A stretch of DNA of 64,000 bases, taken from Eulemur rufifrons (lineage: Eukaryota; Chordata; Mammalia; Primates; Lemuridae). Within the stretch, counting starts at the first letter, position 1. The number at the start of each line of letters is the position of its first letter. Under the pieces are notes generated by a model that saw nothing but the letters and a program-made list of their open reading frames with translations, ran no database searches and was not told the DNA's origin. The position numbers and the translations under genes were made by a program. The DNA lies in NCBI RefSeq assembly GCF_041146395.1, contig NC_090997.1, forward strand, positions 37,427,501 through 37,491,500, given 5' to 3'. Of the stretch, positions 13,090-26,098 are shown one piece after another.

Positions 13090-15284
13090 TAACCATTCAC
13101 TGTCATAATACTGAGGAATGGATGAAAAATATTGTTTAGATTATTTGTTCACATGTCACATTAAGACAAATCAAAATGTAGTATAAATGGAGATAATCAC
13201 ACAGTCAGCAGATTTTTCTCTCTGATTTGACTGAATTTCCCATATTGGATAAAACAATCTTAACTCATTTTTTTTTGCTCCTATATTAAAGATGAAAAAG
13301 TTTTTGAGTTGAATGTGACCTTTGGAATTATCTGTCAACATAGCTATTTTATAATAGAAAAATAACCTAAGGAAGTACAGTCAAGAAGTTGGAAGAATTA
13401 TATTCTTTTTCATCTCAGCTCTGCCAAAAATGATTAAATTCATCTTTTCAAGACCCATCTCTATTTAATCTAAATTAGTTCTTCCAAAGAACTAAGCTAC
13501 TGATTTGAAATAGATGCCCACAATTTTGATTAATGGCCTAGAAAAATGTACACGTCTCATATATTCTTTATAGCTCAAACGAAGTCTTACTCATTTCCAA
13601 GTACCTTAGTATGTCTCCTTTGTTTAGAGCCAAAAATGCAGAAATAAATAAATGTACCTCTACCACAAGATAGAGTCAGTAAGATAAGTATTCTCACAAA
13701 ATATAGCACTGACATGAAAATGTAAAACTTTAAAAGTTGCTTTTCGATAAGAAATTACATGCCAAGAACTAGGCAGCCTACTGTCAAAATGTTTAAACTA
13801 GCACAAAACTCTCAACCTGTCTTTCCCATCTTCACTGAAGTCTGGAATTTACTATAGCTGATGATCAAATGATCAGGACTACCCTTTGATAAATAGAAAT
13901 TTGACAGAAGCTTTTACAAAACATGCTATATTTTATCTAAGAACTGTTGCTAAGATAGCAAAGTTAGTTTAAGTACCCCAAACGTGGTAAGTTTCTGCTG
14001 GGTGTGAAAATTACCTGCATTTAAATGATAAAACTATGGCATTTATGATGACTTATCTTTCTTTAAAAAGCACATCCTCCAAATTCTGTTTATGTAGCCT
14101 CGATTTCCCAGTCTTTTAATCATCTCACTGTCTCACAATTCTCTTATTTATTCTCTTTCTACAGTGGGAACAGCAGGTCTACATTTCTGACTGTGTAGGA
14201 ATTGGAGGCTCACACCAAGCAGTGTGACATGCTTGAATGACAAAATAACGGAATGATCCTAGGGACTCAGATGTCATGGCAGAGGTATTTATTGCTTAGC
14301 AACCCAGACCGATGTCAAGAGTTTTACCAAATTCAGATGGTGAGTAGGACTATTGAAAATCAAAATTGCTTTGCTATAATTCTTTTAAATTGGTCTCAAC
14401 AAAAAATATTAATTAATTTGCACATTTATTTGTTTGATTGATTAATACAACAGCTTTCTGACCAAGCACTATAGTGGCAATTACAGTTAGCTGGTCACAC
14501 CAAAGGCCTATAGAAATATAAAGCTTAGAAGAAACGAATCCCCACAACTTCTCCTGAATAATAATTATCTGCTTTTCTGAACTGACATGTAAGTGCATTT
14601 CTCTCACCATTGCTTCTACTCAGAGAAGAAAGTGACAACTGATGGGATAGTTTCAAAACATACTAAAAATAATGATATATTATTTAAAAACTGGTATTAA
14701 TCAACAGTATATATCCAGTCCCGACATCATATTTACAATTCTGTGCTTGGGGCCTTTGTAGGAAAAGTGGTAACTGATTATATTCACATTAGTGCTAAGG
14801 AGAGTTTCACAGCCTCTTGAATGAATTTCAAATATGCTATAGGGAGCCAAATATAAATTATCAAGTATGTCTTTAAATTAGAAGTGTGTAGCCAACTTGT
14901 GTCACAATAAAAACCACATCTGCTGGTATAAGGAGTTGCCACTGTAATGCAATATTTTATCAGTTTCCGTATAGTTTTAATCAACCATAAAAACTCAATA
15001 GAGGAGCTCATTGTTGATATTCTGAATATAACACCTAGAGTGAAAGAGTCCAGTGTGAGGGTGATATCCCTTTTCCAGTCATAAATGTGGTGGGCATGTT
15101 GTTCTTAGCTAATAGGGTGTCAACATGAGAAAAACAATAGACAACTTTGTGAGTAGTCATTCATATGGTGTAGGCCAGCAGTAAAAAGAGACATTTTATC
15201 CCACAACTAGCTGGAACCCAATGAACCAGACTGCTCAATTAACCAATATGAGTTTTTGTTTTTTAATTAGGCACAATACACTTA
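13090..15284. other. Unassigned 2.2-kb stretch
   Basis: I recognise no gene and no named repeat. The short frames (14253-14441 +, 14413-14610 -, 14784-15011 -) show no domain. This is one of the longer stretches here not visibly made of transposons. Confidence 0.45.
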
Positions 15285-15326
15285 GAGAAATAAGCAAATG
15301 AAGATAAAAAAGACCAGATTTTTAGG

Positions 15327-15392
15327 CTTCCTCCCTCTCTCCCTCTCTTCATTCCTTCCTTCCTTTCTTTTTCTTTTCTTTTTTTTTCTTTT
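15327..15392. repeat. Polypyrimidine tract
   Basis: Almost pure C/T run on the + strand (ctccctctct and tccttcctttc units) at the edge of the L1M. It is the reverse complement of a GGAA/GA-rich run. Confidence 0.9.
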
Positions 15393-15686
15393 ATAAGTGT
15401 TGTCTAATTTAATCCAATTTACAATTACTTCTTGAGTCACTTTCAGTAGTTTAGGTGTCTTTCTAGGAATTTGTTCATCTAGATTATCTAATTTGTTGTC
15501 ATACAATTTTATAGGATTTCATTATAATCTTTTTTTTTATTTCAGCAAAGTCATCAGTAACATTTCCTGTTTCATTCCTGATTTCACTAATTTGAGTTCT
15601 CTCTCTCTTTCATTCATTCTCACTCTCATTTTCTTTTTCTTGGTCACTCTACCTGAAGGTTTGTCAATTTTTTTATTTTTTTTTTT

Positions 15687-15797
15687 AGACTAGTCAAGTG
15701 CAGTAGTGAGGAGGGGGTAAAGTAGTAGAAAAAGGAGTTCAATCTGTAACTGACTGTGAACAATCAAGTGAGATAATTCACTACCTTCGGACCAGCC
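15687..15797 (-). pseudogene. RNY1P: RNY1 (Y1 small RNA) processed retrocopy
   Basis: On the minus strand this begins ggctggtccgaaggtagtga (15797 back to 15778), which I recognise as the 5' end of Y1 RNA, and ends with the complementary cactactgcacttgactagt-type 3' stem. It is about 110 nt; Y1 is about 112. Y RNAs bind the Ro60 protein and act in RNA quality control and DNA replication. The terminal stem looks intact, and changes lie mainly in the loop. An A-rich tail follows the 3' end. An exact 15-bp duplication, aggtttgtcaatttt, flanks it at 15657-15671 and 15799-15813, the mark of L1-driven insertion. The true gene relies on an upstream Pol III promoter that a retrocopy lacks, so it is probably silent. 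Confidence 0.95.
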
Positions 15798-18700
15798 GAG
15801 GTTTGTCAATTTTATTGAACTTTTCAAAGAACCAGATTTTGGGTTTTTTTTAATTTTCTCTACTGTTTTTTATGTTATTTCATTTATTCCCACTACAGTC
15901 CTCATTTTTTTTATCTTTCTATTTGTTTTAGATTTAGTTTTCTCTTGTTTTTCTAGTGTTTAAAGGTGGAAGTTTAGTTTGCTGAATTGACACCTTTATT
16001 TTGATTTGAGCATTCATAGCTACAAATTTCCCTATAAGCATTATTTTTTCTACTTTCTGTAAGTCTTGGTATGTTATATTTTCATTTTCTTTTATGTCAA
16101 AGTATTTTACAATTTCTCTGTGATTTCTTTTTTGACCCATCGGTTATTTAGGAACACATTTTATAATTTTTATATTTTTGTAAATTTCCTAAATTTTCTT
16201 CTCTTATTATCAATTTTATTCCACTGTGGTCAGAGAACATACTCTATTATTTTAATAATTTAGCATTATTTAGACTTGTTTTATGCACTAACATATGGTC
16301 TATCCTGGATAGTATTCCATGGACTTGAGAATAATGTGTATTCTTCTGTCGTTGAACAGAATGTTCTATTAGCTATCAGGTAGATGTAGTTGGTATATAG
16401 TGTTATTCTAGTCTTCTATTTCTGCATTGATCTTCTGTCTGGTTATTTTATCCAAAATTGAAAGTGGGATATTGAAGTCTCCAATTATTATTGTTGAATG
16501 GTCCATTTCCCCTTCAATTCTGTCAGTTTTGCTTTATATATTCGGGCCTTGATGTTAGGTGTATATATGTTTTTAACTATTATATCTTCTTGGTGTCTGG
16601 ATCCTTTCATTATTACAAAATATTATTCTTTGTCTCTAGTAACAATTTTTTGTCCTAAAGTTTATTTTGTTTGATATCAGTATAGCCACTCCAGCTCCTT
16701 TTTAGTTACTATTTTCAAGGTATGTCTTGCGCTATTCTTATTCTTAACATATTTGTTTCATTAAATCTAAAATATGTCTCTTGTAGACAGCATATAGTTG
16801 AATCATTTTTATCCATTATGCTAATCTCTTCCTTTTAGTGGGAGCATTTAATCCATTTACATTTAATGTAATTACTAATAAGACAAGATTTATGTCTACC
16901 ATTTTGCTATTTATTTCTATATATCTTATATCTTTTTTGTTCCTCTATTTTTCCATTACTATCTTCTCTTTTTGTTAAATGAGTATTTTCTAGTGTACAA
17001 TTTTAATTCCATTGTCATTTCTTGAACTATATTTTGCTTAGTTATTTTCTTAGTGATTGCTTTGGGGATTGCAATTGGCATCTTAATTTATAAAATTTAG
17101 TTTAGATTAATATCAACTTAATCACAATAATATACAAAAAAATTTGCTTCAATGAAGCACCATTCCCCCTTCCTTTGTGCATGTAGTGTCATATAAAATA
17201 TATTTTTATATATTGTATTACTAGCAACACAGATTTATAATTACTGTTTTATATAGCTATATTTTAAACTAGTCAGGGATGAAAAGCTACAAACAAAAAT
17301 GCATTTATACTCCTATGTTTTGTTTTTTAATATACCTATGTAGTTACTATTTCTGGTGCTCTTTATTTTCATCATTTGGATTTGAGTTACTATCTAGTGT
17401 TCTTTCGTTTGATCTTGAAGGACTTCTTTTATGATTTCTTATAGGGCAGATCTGCTAGCAATGAATTCTCTCAGTTTTGCTTATGTATGAATGTCTCAAT
17501 TTCTCTTTCACTCTTGGAGTATAGAATTCTTGGTTAACAGTCATTTTCTTTCAACAATTTGAATATATCCTCAAACTGTCTTCTGGTTCTATTGTTTTTG
17601 GTGAGAAATCATGTGTTAATTTTATTAGAGAGCCCTTGAACCCAGTGAGTTGTTTCTCTCTTGCTGTTTTTAAGATTCTCAAAGACTAAAGTCTGGGCTT
17701 TTCAGTTTTATTACAACATATCTAGCAATGAGTTTTCCCATCTTGGAGTTTGTTAAGCTTCTTGAATGTGTCAATTAATTTTTAAGTTGAGAAATTATTG
17801 GCCATGATTCCTTCAAATATTCTTTCTGTCCCCTTCCCTCTCTCTCTCTTCTACAGCTAGGAACAGTAAATTTTGATATGCTTGATGATGTCTCATAGGT
17901 TCTTAAGGCTCTGCTTTACTTCATTCTTTTATCTTTCTGCTTCTACAATTGATATACCTACAATTAATTTACCTATAAATTTGCTGATTATTTTTCTGCC
18001 TGCTCAGATCTGCTGTTGAGTCCCACTAGGAAATTTTCATTTCAATTATAGTACTTTTCAACTCCAGACTTTATATTTTGTTCTTTAAAAAATAATTTCT
18101 ATCTCTTTATAAATATTCTATATTTATTAAGACATCATTATCAAACTTTTCTTTGATTCTTTAGACATGCCTTCCTTTAGTTATTTGAGCTTTTTTTTTA
18201 AAAAAAATAACTGCTTTAAAGTCTTTGTCTAGGAAATTCAACATCTGGGCTTCCACAGGGACAAATTCTATTGACTTCTTTTTCTTCCTTTATACAGGTC
18301 ATAATTCCACGTTTGTTTGCCTATCTCATAATTTTTTGTTGAAAACTGGAAATTTTAAACAATATAATGTGGCAACTCAGGGAATCAGATTCTCCTCTGT
18401 TCCTAGGATTTATGGTTATTGCTGTTTGGTGTTGCTTGTAATTGACTTTTCTGAATTAATTCTGTAAAGCCTGCATTCTTTGTCATGTCACTGAAGTTTT
18501 TGCTCAGTTCTCTTAGTAGTCAGCTAATAGTTGAACTGGATTTCCTTAGATGCCAGGAAACAATAAGTCTCCCAATGTTTGCTGAGGAGCTGTGTGCACA
18601 TTTTGGGGATGCCTTCAACACTTAGCCAGATAGTTTATAATTTTATCTTAGCATCCACTTTTTGCTTGCAAAGAGCCTTGAAGTGAGCCAGAGACAAAAG

Positions 18701-19459
18701 CTTAGGTCCTTTCAGGTATTTTTCTTAGCATATACACAGCTCTGGGCATGTGACCAGTTCTACACATACATGTTGCCTTCTAGATCCCTACAAAAATGTC
18801 AGATCTTTCCAAAGCTCTGTAAGGACATATTATTTCCTGGGTTTTCCTTTTGAGATTTTTGATTAGCCTATTGTTTGCTCCAACTGTTAACTACCATGTC
18901 AGGTCATCAAGTTATTTAACAATTGCCTCTAATTGTTTTTGACAGATGCCCTGGGGAAAAGACTGTTCTTACTAGGTGAGCTCCAAGTCAGGTCAAGTAA
19001 GAACAACCTTGCCAGCAAGAACCATCAGTTAGGCAAAATAATGACAATTCTCTGGGAATGAGTCTTTGGAGGAACTCCAACCCTATTGTGCCTTTCCAAT
19101 GGTTGCCAAGCTGCTATTTGCACTGTGATTATCGCTCTGTTTATTTCACAGAACTGGGCAGGAAGGTATGGAAATAAGAAGTTAAAATGCCACAAAGCTT
19201 ACTATTCTTATTGAGATTCAGCTGTTTTTACAGATTTTGACCAGCCTTTTATTAATTTCCAGAGTTCTGGAAAATATCTGACTTTTATTGCAATTTTTCT
19301 CATTTTTATGGAGAGGAGAATATTTGTAGGGCCTTACTATTTTTTCTGACATTTTTAAATTTATTTTAGATCTGGATTTTTATAATATTTTAATGCACAG
19401 CCTCAAACCACACAAACTTCAGCTTACTTCGTTGCTGGGATATATTCTATTCTATAAGT

Positions 19460-19690
19460 GAACACTAATAATAATAATAATAATTATCATGATAGCTAAT
19501 TTTTCTTGAGTTATTGGTATGTACCATGCATAATTATAAATCTTTTTTATGTAATGATTCTGTTATAACTGCAATTCAATAGGTTAAGTTATGTTCAGTC
19601 TTCTTTTTTTACAAATGTAGAATCCAAAATTCAAATAACTTGTATATCAAAACAGAGTGAATAGTATCAAGAACTGAAACCAAGAAAGCC
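19460..19690 (-). repeat. MIR SINE, reverse, with TAA run
   Basis: After a (TAA)n start, the order 'ttattggtatgtaccatgca', 'aatgattctgttataactgc', 'tttacaaatgtagaatccaa' and 'aaattcaaataacttg' follows the reverse complement of MIR. The copy is diverged. Confidence 0.55.
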
Positions 19691-19835
19691 TTTACTCTCA
19701 AGTACATGTTCTTATGCATGCTACTCTAAAAACTAAAATTTGAAGCTGAGCAAAAATGTCAATAAAGTTCTTTGGCTTCCCTATATAGAATGACTTTATT
19801 AAAGAGTAATACAAAGGGAGAAGAAACATTTGTTT

Positions 19836-20385
19836 TTGATTTTTTTCTTTTTTCTTTCAGAATATTACAGAGGTACAAATGTTTTGGTTACATGATGGCT
19901 TTTGTACTGCTTGAGTCAAAGTTATAAGTGTGCCCATCACCCAGATAGTGTACATTGTACCTGTTAGGTATGATTTTACCTGTTCTCTCCTCCTCTCTCC
20001 CACCCGCTTGATTACTGTTGAGCTTTATTTCCATTTGTGCACATGAGTGTTGATCAGTTAGTTCCAAGTTAATAGGGAATACATGTGGTGTTTGTTTTTC
20101 CATTCTTGTGATACTTCACTTAGGAGAATCTTCTCCAGCTCCATCCAGATTGTTGCAAAAGGTATTGATTCATTTTTTATGACTGAGTAGGACTCCATGG
20201 TATACATATACCACATTTTATTAATCCACTTATGAATTTATGGGCACTTGGGTTGATTCCACATCTGTTAGACTGTGAATTGTGCTGCAATAAACATTCT
20301 AGTACAAGTATCTTTTTGATAAAATGACTTTTTGTTCCTTTGGGTAAATAATGCCATTAGTGGGATTGCTGGATTTAGAAGTTGA
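19836..20385 (-). mobile_element. L1 3' end, reverse
   Basis: On the + strand it begins with a T-rich tail. It then shows the 'agaggtacaaatgttttggt' and 'gtgcccatcacccagatagt' 3'UTR blocks and the 'ctccagctccatccagattg' and 'atgggcacttgggttgattc' ORF2 blocks. The 3'UTR type matches that of the L1 at 5331-6992. The 71-codon minus-strand frame at 19888-20103 is the end of ORF2 running into the 3'UTR. It is 5' truncated and inactive. Confidence 0.9.
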
Positions 20386-20790
20386 TATAGACAGCTATCC
20401 TCAGCAATATCTATAAAAAATATTTCCAAGACTACCTGTAAGAAAACAATGTCTCAGTAGGACAGATAGAGCAATGAGTTAGGGCATCCCTGTTTACAAA
20501 GACAGTGTGTAGCCCCACTTTGTCTATGACTACATTAGTATTTGGGAATAACTACAGAAGAAGGAAAATACAACTCCTCATTTTGTATATTGCTAATTGT
20601 TTGCTCTCAGATTTTTAATTTTATTCTTTGGCCCCATTTGTTTACGTGGAGAGTTCCTATAGGTCACATCACTTCTGTTAAATTTTTTGGCTTTAAAATT
20701 AGTGTGATCCATACTTCCCACTTGCCTGACAGAAATTTTATGTACTTGAAACACCCTATTACTCTTCTGTGTCCAGTTTGACCTTTCATT
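20386..20790. other. Unassigned sequence
   Basis: No named repeat recognised. The 79-codon + frame at 20542-20781 has no visible domain and no splice or start context that would support it. Confidence 0.45.
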
Positions 20791-21345
20791 TAAATTCTGA
20801 AATATTTCAAACTCACCTGAAGTATTGATATCCTTTCAGTCTTTATTAAAGCCTACCTTTAGAAGCCTTCTATCATTAATTCTGCCAAACTCTAATCTCA
20901 ATTCCATCTCTTTTCAGCTCTTAGATTCTGGGTTAACTAAGCATTAAGTGGTATTGTTTCTATGTTGACTTCATAAGTAATTTTAATCCTTTTATGTCAG
21001 ACTTCAGAAATCTATTTTGATTTCCTGATGCCTTCACACATGATTCCTTTGAAAAGAACATCCTTCTAACCATTGTTTACACAGAAAATTACCCATCCTT
21101 TAAATTTCAATAGAGAAGTTGCTTCCGCTAAGGATACATTCCTTACTTTCCAGCCTCCGTACATCACCAGATATGTGTGCTCTTTTATAATTGTACTTAT
21201 CACGCTGTCTTGTAATTGTTTATTTACTTGTCATTTCCCAAACCAGACAAGAATTTCTCTGAGGAAAAGGATTGAGCTCTACTCAAAACATATGCAAAGG
21301 ATCTGATGAATATGAAGAGCCTGATAAATATTTTAGAATGAATAA
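20791..21345 (+). repeat. L2 fragments, sense
   Basis: Two stretches look like L2 3' ORF/UTR sequence. One has 'aaagcctacctttagaagcc'. The other has 'aggatacattccttactttc', 'ttgtacttatcacgctgtct', 'aaggattgagctctactc' and ends near 'gataaatattttagaatgaa'. These follow the L2 order (processing-like block, 'gcacttatcac', 'gggcagggac', 'aataaatatttgttgaatga'). The copies are old. Confidence 0.6.
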
Positions 21346-22985
21346 AAGAGTGAAATCAATTTAAAACTCATTCATTTAGAACGCTGGGGTTATCAGTAAA
21401 TCTTACTCTGTAAAATGTCTGAATTATACAATATTTTATAAAACAGCAACTATGTTTAATGACAGTTTCTATTACTTTCAAATACAATAAATATTATAGA
21501 ATAATTAGCCAGTAATATCTGAGCAAATTAATTTCCAACAAATTACAATTTGTATATATCACAAACTATCAGATCATTGATGTAAAAGTCTCCTTATACA
21601 CAAATAAAATTTGCTGATCCCTAATGGTAGATACACAAAATAGATTCCCTAATTTCCTGGGCATGGGGCTTAAAGCTATTCATTTTACTTGTAATCCAAA
21701 ACTATAATGATTGGTGAGGAAGTAATTAAAGTTTTTTATTCAGAAAGCGTTACTGATTTTTACCAAAAAATATATAAATAGAAAAGTTTCATATGAAAGG
21801 AACTCTATTACAATTATTTTCCATTATTCTATATGGTCTTATGTTGTACTGTTTTATGGATGTATTTATAAAATGAAAGAAAAACAAAAGGTTAGATGTA
21901 AACACATTTTACTCCATAAAGGATTCTTAAAGTTTATTGGTGTCAGCTAGAAATCTGTTTGAAGTGTCCAGTTATTTAAAGAATCAATTCCAACAAGAGT
22001 TTAAAGAAAAAGAAGCTAGAAAACAAAAGCAATATGTGTATATTTCTACCTATTTCCATGATTAATTTGAGGCTGGTCAGGTCATTGATGAAGTTGTTCA
22101 AGTATTTGAAGAGATTTAACCTAACAAGTAAAATCTGTGTTTCTGAAATACAGTTTCATCCTGTATGAAATTAATTTGCTCTTCTGGGGTGTCTGGATAT
22201 TGCTATTCAAGGCACTGAGAGAAGAGTGAACAGTTAGCTTCATGAAAGAGATAATTCACCTCATCTCGGTGAATATTTTGTTTCACAAAACAGTTTTTTT
22301 ATATTTTCACTAAATAAACAATTTGATTTCTATGTCTTCTGCTTTACATATCTTTTTCAGTAGTGTGATTGTCAGCATATGAAAAAAGATGGTATTATCA
22401 TATTCTATTTATATGTTCAAAATAACCCATCAGAATACCTCCAATCATATGTAAAAAGGAAATACATACAAAATCACCTATGAAAAGGGGAAAAGAGCTT
22501 AGCTTTTCTTCCTCCTTGGAAACAGTGGAAGATTAAGTAATATTACTTTGAAATTATATAACATTAGCCACCATTCAATCTGTTTTTTTTAGCATCTAGT
22601 CTGCTATGGGCATTTAGCATATTTTGTATTATTTATTTGTCTTCTCTCCATATTTATTGCATCCTTATTGCATTTATATTTTATCCTATAACTATAATTA
22701 GAGTTTTTATATTTTTATATGTACCTTCAAGCTGTTGGAATAGGCACATTTTAATGACTTTAATGAATAAATAAAAAGTGTTTCTTACTTTTGCTGCCTC
22801 AACTGATCTTATTTTCTGCAATTATGACTGTTTTTATTACTAATATTAATAATAATAATTGCTTTCTCCCTCACTCCAAAAAAGCAATAGTAATGTGAAT
22901 GCTATTTCATATTTTCAAAAATCCAGAAACATAGTTGAAATAAGTGAACAGTTCAAATATAACTTTGATTAACATTTCCTTAATC
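21346..22985. other. Unassigned AT-rich 1.6 kb
   Basis: No gene or named repeat recognised. Short TAA-rich and T-rich runs are present (for example 22840-22860). Confidence 0.45.
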
Positions 22986-22987
22986 TA

Positions 22988-23476
22988 TAACAAAGATATC
23001 TGCACCTAAATGTTTATAGCAGCACAATTCACAATTGCGAAGATGTGGAAACAACCCAAGTGCCCATCAATACATGAGTGGATTAATAAAATGTGGTATA
23101 TGTATACCATGGAGTTCTACTCAGCTGTAAGAAACAATGGTGATATAGCACCTCTTGTATTTTCCTGGAAAGGGTTGGAACCCATTCTACTAAGTGAAGT
23201 ATCCCAAAAATGGAAAAATAAGCACCACATATACTCACCATCAAATTGGTTTCACTGATCATCACCTAAGAGCACATTTAGGAATCACATTGATCGGGTG
23301 TCGGGCAGATGTGAGTGGGGGAGGGGATGCTTGTATATATACATAATGAATGCGATGTGCACTGTCTAGGGGATGGACACTTTTGAAGCTCTGACTTGGG
23401 GGGGGCAGTGGGGAGACATGGGCAATATATGTAACCTAAACTTTTGTACCCCCACAATATGCTGAAATAAGAATTA
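22988..23476 (+). mobile_element. 5'-truncated L1, same 3'UTR type as 7004-7765
   Basis: Sense L1 3' end: 'atgtttatagcagcacaatt', 'caacccaagtgcccatcaat' and 'gtataccatggagttctact', then a 3'UTR with 'gatcgggtgtcgggcagatg', 'ggggatggacacttttgaag' and 'tatgctgaaataagaa' plus an A11 tail. The open frames on both strands here are L1 fragments. The 3'UTR G-rich run is ggggggggg-like near 23399. Confidence 0.92.
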
Positions 23477-23489
23477 AAAAAAAAAAGCC

Positions 23490-24545
23490 AAAAAAAATTG
23501 GAGTTCTATAAAGAATAGACAAAATTCAGAGGAGTATTAAAGAAGTCAAGAGATTTCCCAGAAATAAAGATTATATATGTCTAATAGAAAAGGCCTACCT
23601 AGTTCGCAGCACAAAGAATAAAGAGAGATCCATACCAAACCACACCATTATAAGATTTTAGTATAGGAAATGGAGAGAAATTCCTAAAGTCTCTAGAAAT
23701 TTGAAAGAAGTCATGAACAAAGGAGTAAGAATATTTTCTAAAAGCAGCACTGAATGTTGAATGACACTGGAGTATGTACTGTAAGATTCTGAGGAAAAGT
23801 GCATTTCAAACTAAAACTACCCAGCCAAACTCTCATTACTTGTGAGGACAGAAGAGCACCAGAGCAATTTTATATGTGTCAGTTCTTGAGCAATCCCTTT
23901 CTTGGGAGTTTCTGAAAAATATTCTTCAAAAAATTTGAGAATAAATCAAGAAAGAGGAAGATGGAATTCAGTAAAGATGAGATCAAGTCAGGAAGGTAAT
24001 GAAGGAAGATCAAGGTGACAATTTTGGAACTGCTGGAAATAGCCCAAAATATGGACTGAGAATGGAGAGCTACAGAGGAAAAGGTAAATATTAAAGATAT
24101 TGAGGTGACAAATTGAACAAGTGAAAAGTAGGGGAATTATTATACAACATGAAAACGTCATAAGGAAAGGATTGCCACACGATGCATTACTTTGACTCTG
24201 GAGGAGCTGTATTTGCATAAGCATAATGATTTAAGCAATGATCATTGATTTAATTGAGTGTTGGAAGGGATAAATTTGGGAAAAATGGGGGAGTGGTGGA
24301 GATATTTAAAAGAGCTAAATCTTTATTTTTATTATAGAAAGTCAAGTAATAGAATATAAAATACATCAATCAAGAAATAGTCTTAGAAGCATATTTTTTA
24401 GAAGACTATCAGAAGAAAAAACTAAGTTGAAACTTTTGCTTCTGAGGAACGGGAGTGAAATACAAACAGCTCTTTCTGTTTATCAACCTTCTATTATTAT
24501 TTGACTTATTATATTATAAAAATGGGCTTGTAGTTTTAAATTTAT
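23490..24545 (+). mobile_element. Possible ancient LINE (HAL1/L1M-like) remnant
   Basis: 'aagattctgaggaaaagtgc', 'atttcaaactaaaactaccc', 'agccaaactctcattacttg' and 'aaatcaagaaagaggaagat' follow an old A-rich LINE I remember but cannot name with certainty. Every frame is interrupted. The 78-codon minus frame at 23988-24224 has no domain. Confidence 0.45.
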
Positions 24546-24836
24546 ACTTACTAACCATATAGAAGCATCCCTACTACAGCTGTTTTGAGGTCATAATTGA
24601 ATTTCAGATATAGAAATACCTTGGAGATATTGTGGGTACAGTTCTAGACCACTGCAAAAAAACAAATATCCCAGTATAGCAAGTCACAAATTTTTGGTTT
24701 CCCAATGCACACAAAAGTTATGTTTATGTTATACTGTAGTCTATTAAGTGTGCAGTAGCACTATGTCTAAAAAAATGTACAAGTCTTAATTTAAAAAATA
24801 CTTTATTTCTAAAAATGCTGATAGTCATCTGAGCCT

Positions 24837-25274
24837 TCAGTGAGTTGTAATCTTTTTGCTGGTGCAGGGTCTTGCCTCAATGCTGATGGTTGCTGACTGA
24901 TCAGTGTAGTGGTTGCTGAAGGTTGAAGTGACTGACAATTTCTTAAAATAAGAGAACAATGAAGTTTGCCATATCAATTGACTCCCTCTTTCATGAAAGG
25001 TTTTTCGGTAGCATGTGATGTTGTTTGGTATTATCTTATCCACAACAGAACTTCTTCCAGAATTGGAGTCAATCCTCTCAAACTCTGCCACTGCTGTATC
25101 AACTGAGTTTATGTGATATTCTAAATCCTTTGTTGTCATTTCAACAATGTACACAGCATCTTTACCAGGAGTAGACTGCACCTCAACAAACCACTCTCTT
25201 TGCAAATCCATAGGAAGCAACACCTCATTCATTCTCATCCATTCAAGTTTTATCATGAGATTGCAGCAATTCAA
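24837..25274 (-). pseudogene. Tigger1 transposase C-terminal fragment
   Basis: This 145-codon open stretch is the longest listed in the window. Its protein contains 'EMTTKDLEYHINSVDTAVA' and 'FERIDSN', which are typical of the Tigger1 transposase C-terminus. It also has the 'LFSYFKK' end that precedes the usual C-terminal tail. It has lost the catalytic domain and any start of its own. I read it as decayed transposon DNA, not a domesticated gene, because the other domains are broken in the same element. Confidence 0.88.
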
Positions 25275-26098
25275 TCACATCTTCAGGCTTTGCTTCTAAT
25301 TCTAGAGTTCTAATTCTATTTTCACCACATCTGCACTTTCTACCTCTGCTGAAGACTTAAACCTCTCAAAATCATCCATGAGGGCTAGAATCAACTTCTT
25401 CCAAACTCCTGTTAATGTTAATATTTTGACCTCCTCTTATGCTTTACAAATGTTCTTACTGACATGTAGAATGGTGAAGCCTTTCCAGAAAGTTTTCAAT
25501 CTACTTTGCTCAGATTCATTAGAAGAATCATTATCTAAGGTAGCCTTTACAAAAGATATTTCTTAAATAATAATATTAATACTAGAGAGTCAAAATTATT
25601 CCTTGATCCATGGACTGCAGAATAAACGTTGTATTAGCAGATACAAAAACATTAATCTCCTCCTTGTGCATTTCCATTAGAGTGCTTGAGTAACCAAGTG
25701 CATTGTCACTGAGCAATAATAATTTGAAAGAAATATTTTTTTCTGAGCAGTAAGTCTCAACAATGGGTTTCAAACCTTCAGCAATCATGCTGTAGGCAAT
25801 ATGCTGTCATCCAGGCTTTGTTGTTCCATTACTAGAGCACACAGGAAGCACACTAGCTGCTTCACCTTGCACTTTTATATTATGGAGATGGCTTCTTTCC
25901 TTAAACCTCATGAACTAATTTCTACTAAATTTAGACTTTTCTTCTGCAGCTTTCTAACTTCTCTCAGCCTTCACAGAATTGAAAAGAGTTAGTACCTTGC
26001 TTTGGATTAGGATTTATTAATAGAATGAATTATTAATGGCTGGTTTGATCTTTTATTCAAACCAATAAAACCTTTTCCATATCAGCAATAAGGCTGTT

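Larger units (their letters stand above)
15285..19365 (-). mobile_element. Old L1M, 5'UTR to early ORF2, reverse
   Basis: Read on the minus strand, the 5' end is near 19365: the + strand shows the 'tttttatggagaggagaata' block near 19305 that marks the L1M 5' end. The 5'UTR runs to about 17600. ORF1-like and spacer sequence follow. The ORF2 endonuclease-side region occupies about 15300-16600, with a 'ccactgtggtcagagaacat' block at 16221 and 'atggtctatcctggatagta' at 16295 on the + strand. The 68-codon minus frame at 15934-16140 is an ORF2 fragment. The 3' half of the element is absent. The RNY1 retrocopy splits it. Confidence 0.82.

Noticed and set aside
15687..15797. Functional Y1 RNA gene
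   Set aside because: It has an A-rich tail and target-site duplication and sits in an old L1. No upstream Pol III elements would have come with it.
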